The notes under the pieces are model-generated. The model did no database searches. It had not been told where the DNA came from and saw only the letters and a list, made by a program, of their open reading frames with translations. DNA of 64,000 nucleotides from positions 1,302,001 to 1,366,000 of the forward strand of contig NZ_LS483431.1 of NCBI RefSeq assembly GCF_900475935.1. The letters run 5' to 3'. The position numbers were made by a program, and so were the translations under genes. Shown here piece by piece: positions 63,221 to 64,000 of this stretch (its first letter is position 1; each line of letters opens with the position of its first letter). The stretch is from Campylobacter fetus subsp. fetus. GTDB taxonomy: Bacteria; Campylobacterota; Campylobacteria; Campylobacterales; Campylobacteraceae.

Positions 63221-64000
63221 TTATTTTGTTAAATTATTATCGCTTTTAACACGTAAAAATACGGGAAATCTAGGCCTAGCGTATTTAGTTAAATTTTGAT
63301 ATTTATAAGTAATGATAGTGCCGACTTTTGGCGGATTTGCTCTTTGCTCATCACTAAAACCAGAACCTATCTTAAACTCTATGTTACTAAAAATATCAAC
63401 ACAAATCAGCGAACCTAAAAGTCCTTCAAATTTACCTTTACCGTTTTGCAGTTTGACGACTTTACACTCACTATCTTTAAACTTTTTGAGCTTTAAAATT
63501 TCGCCGCTTCTACCATTTTTATAAGGTGCGTTTTCATTTCTTACGACTATGCCCTCGCCACCACCTCTAACGACCTCATCTAAAAACGCAAAAGCGTCTT
63601 CGTTTGAGTCTATTTTTATCTGCTCTATTACCCGTATAAACTCATTTGAATTTTGACTTAAAAACTCACGCAGCACTTCTAGTCTATCGCGCAAATTTCC
63701 CTTAGCGTTTGGCACATCAAATATCATAAATTTGATATTTTCCCAACCTTTATCATCAAAAGAACTAATCACGGAGCCGATAAACTCAAACTCGCCTCGT
63801 CCGCTCCAAAGCTCACCGTCTATAGCGAAATTCGGAAAATCTTTTAGCCACCATTTTGGAGCTTTGATGATCTTAGCATTTCTGCTTTTCAAACTCTTGC
63901 CATCCCAGATAGCTCTCACGCCATCATACTTTTCGCTCATTAACCAACCGCTTAAATTTTCATCATTATACTCTTTTAATAGCATAACTTCGGCTTTTAA
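63221..64000 (-). CDS. Small ATP-dependent DNA ligase (5' end beyond window)
   Basis: The visible 259 residues form a minimal ATP ligase: adenylation motif I SEKYDGVRA (Lys in KYDG), motif III AIDGELWSGRG, motif IV EGIVVRN, motif V EILKLKKF, and an OB domain with VGTIITYKY. The frame is still open at the window edge (LKAEV precedes the first ATG at 63985). In C. jejuni and Haemophilus, relatives carry a signal peptide and are thought to act in the periplasm. Here the N-terminus cannot be seen. Confidence 0.9.
   Translation of the reverse strand, partial: LKAEVMLLKEYNDENLSGWLMSEKYDGVRAIWDGKSLKSRNAKIIKAPKWWLKDFPNFAIDGELWSGRGEFEFIGSVISSFDDKGWENIKFMIFDVPNAKGNLRDRLEVLREFLSQNSNEFIRVIEQIKIDSNEDAFAFLDEVVRGGGEGIVVRNENAPYKNGRSGEILKLKKFKDSECKVVKLQNGKGKFEGLLGSLICVDIFSNIEFKIGSGFSDEQRANPPKVGTIITYKYQNLTKYARPRFPVFLRVKSDNNLTK

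Overview
The window reads as a low-GC Campylobacter chromosome. The strongest signs are the split but complete pgl-type N-glycosylation gene set with an oligosaccharyltransferase PglB, the der-aroK-trpS-serS-TPR and pglG-cheY-prmA-ftsH-pssA gene orders also found in C. jejuni, an HP0268-like gene beside miaB, TATAAT promoters without a clear -35 box, and frequent TTG starts. The pgl genes in two places, a Wzx-type flippase, a periplasmic Cu/Zn SodC and a complete leuA suggest one of the non-jejuni species (fetus / hyointestinalis / lanienae type). The species cannot be fixed from the sequence alone. There is no prophage, integrase, insertion sequence or CRISPR array. No stretch over 300 bases lacks a gene.

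Layout. 1-5000 (minus strand): tRNA-Thr, Tyr, Gly, Thr - tuf - rpmG - tRNA-Trp - secE - nusG - rplK - rplA (cut by the window edge), then sodC and tRNA-Ser. 5000-9020 (minus): an EamA-type transporter, kdsA, a YkkCD-like SMR pair, ribH, nusB, pyrF. 9130-15610 (plus): der, aroK, trpS, serS (carrying an A7 frameshift) and a membrane TPR protein. 15627-26938 (minus): one long, mostly overlapping run pglE-pglF-pglG-hisH-hisA-cheY-prmA-ftsH-Psd-like-pssA, then a Leu-rich leader peptide and leuA. 27179-30284: a flavodoxin-like reductase, tRNA-Phe, and the peptidoglycan genes murD and mraY. 30383-35076 (plus): gpmI, fabG, acpP, fabF, accA. 35112-38325 (minus): a lipoprotein and an RclA-like oxidoreductase, a small unknown gene, prfB. 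38497-41628 (plus): panC, rimO, tilS. 41591-45844 (minus): a PilM/N/O-like module, a DUF374 acyltransferase, miaB, an HP0268-like nuclease. 46046: nusA. 47198-58970 (minus): pglD-C-A-B-J, two tandem PglH-like glycosyltransferases, a Wzx-type flippase, ugd and galE. 59033-64000 (minus): a phase-variable single-chain restriction-modification enzyme, a small exported protein and an ATP-dependent DNA ligase cut by the edge.

How the genes work together. GalE, PglF, PglE and PglD supply nucleotide sugars. PglC and PglA start the lipid-linked glycan, PglJ and two PglH-like enzymes extend it, a Wzx-type protein probably flips it, and PglB transfers it to protein. The sugar-making half (pglE-F-G) lies about 20 kb from the assembly half.

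The observations most worth a second look are: (i) a complete leucine-attenuation architecture in front of leuA (extended -10 promoter inside pssA, Shine-Dalgarno, 22-codon leader with a Leu-rich end); (ii) a G8 tract that removes the second target-recognition domain from the restriction-modification enzyme and that one extra G would repair; (iii) an 89-bp exact repeat joining two tandem glycosyltransferases; (iv) a frameshift at an A7 run in the essential gene serS; (v) a Psd-family protein that has lost the catalytic Ser and His; (vi) a PDC sensor domain in PglG without the usual N-terminal membrane helix.
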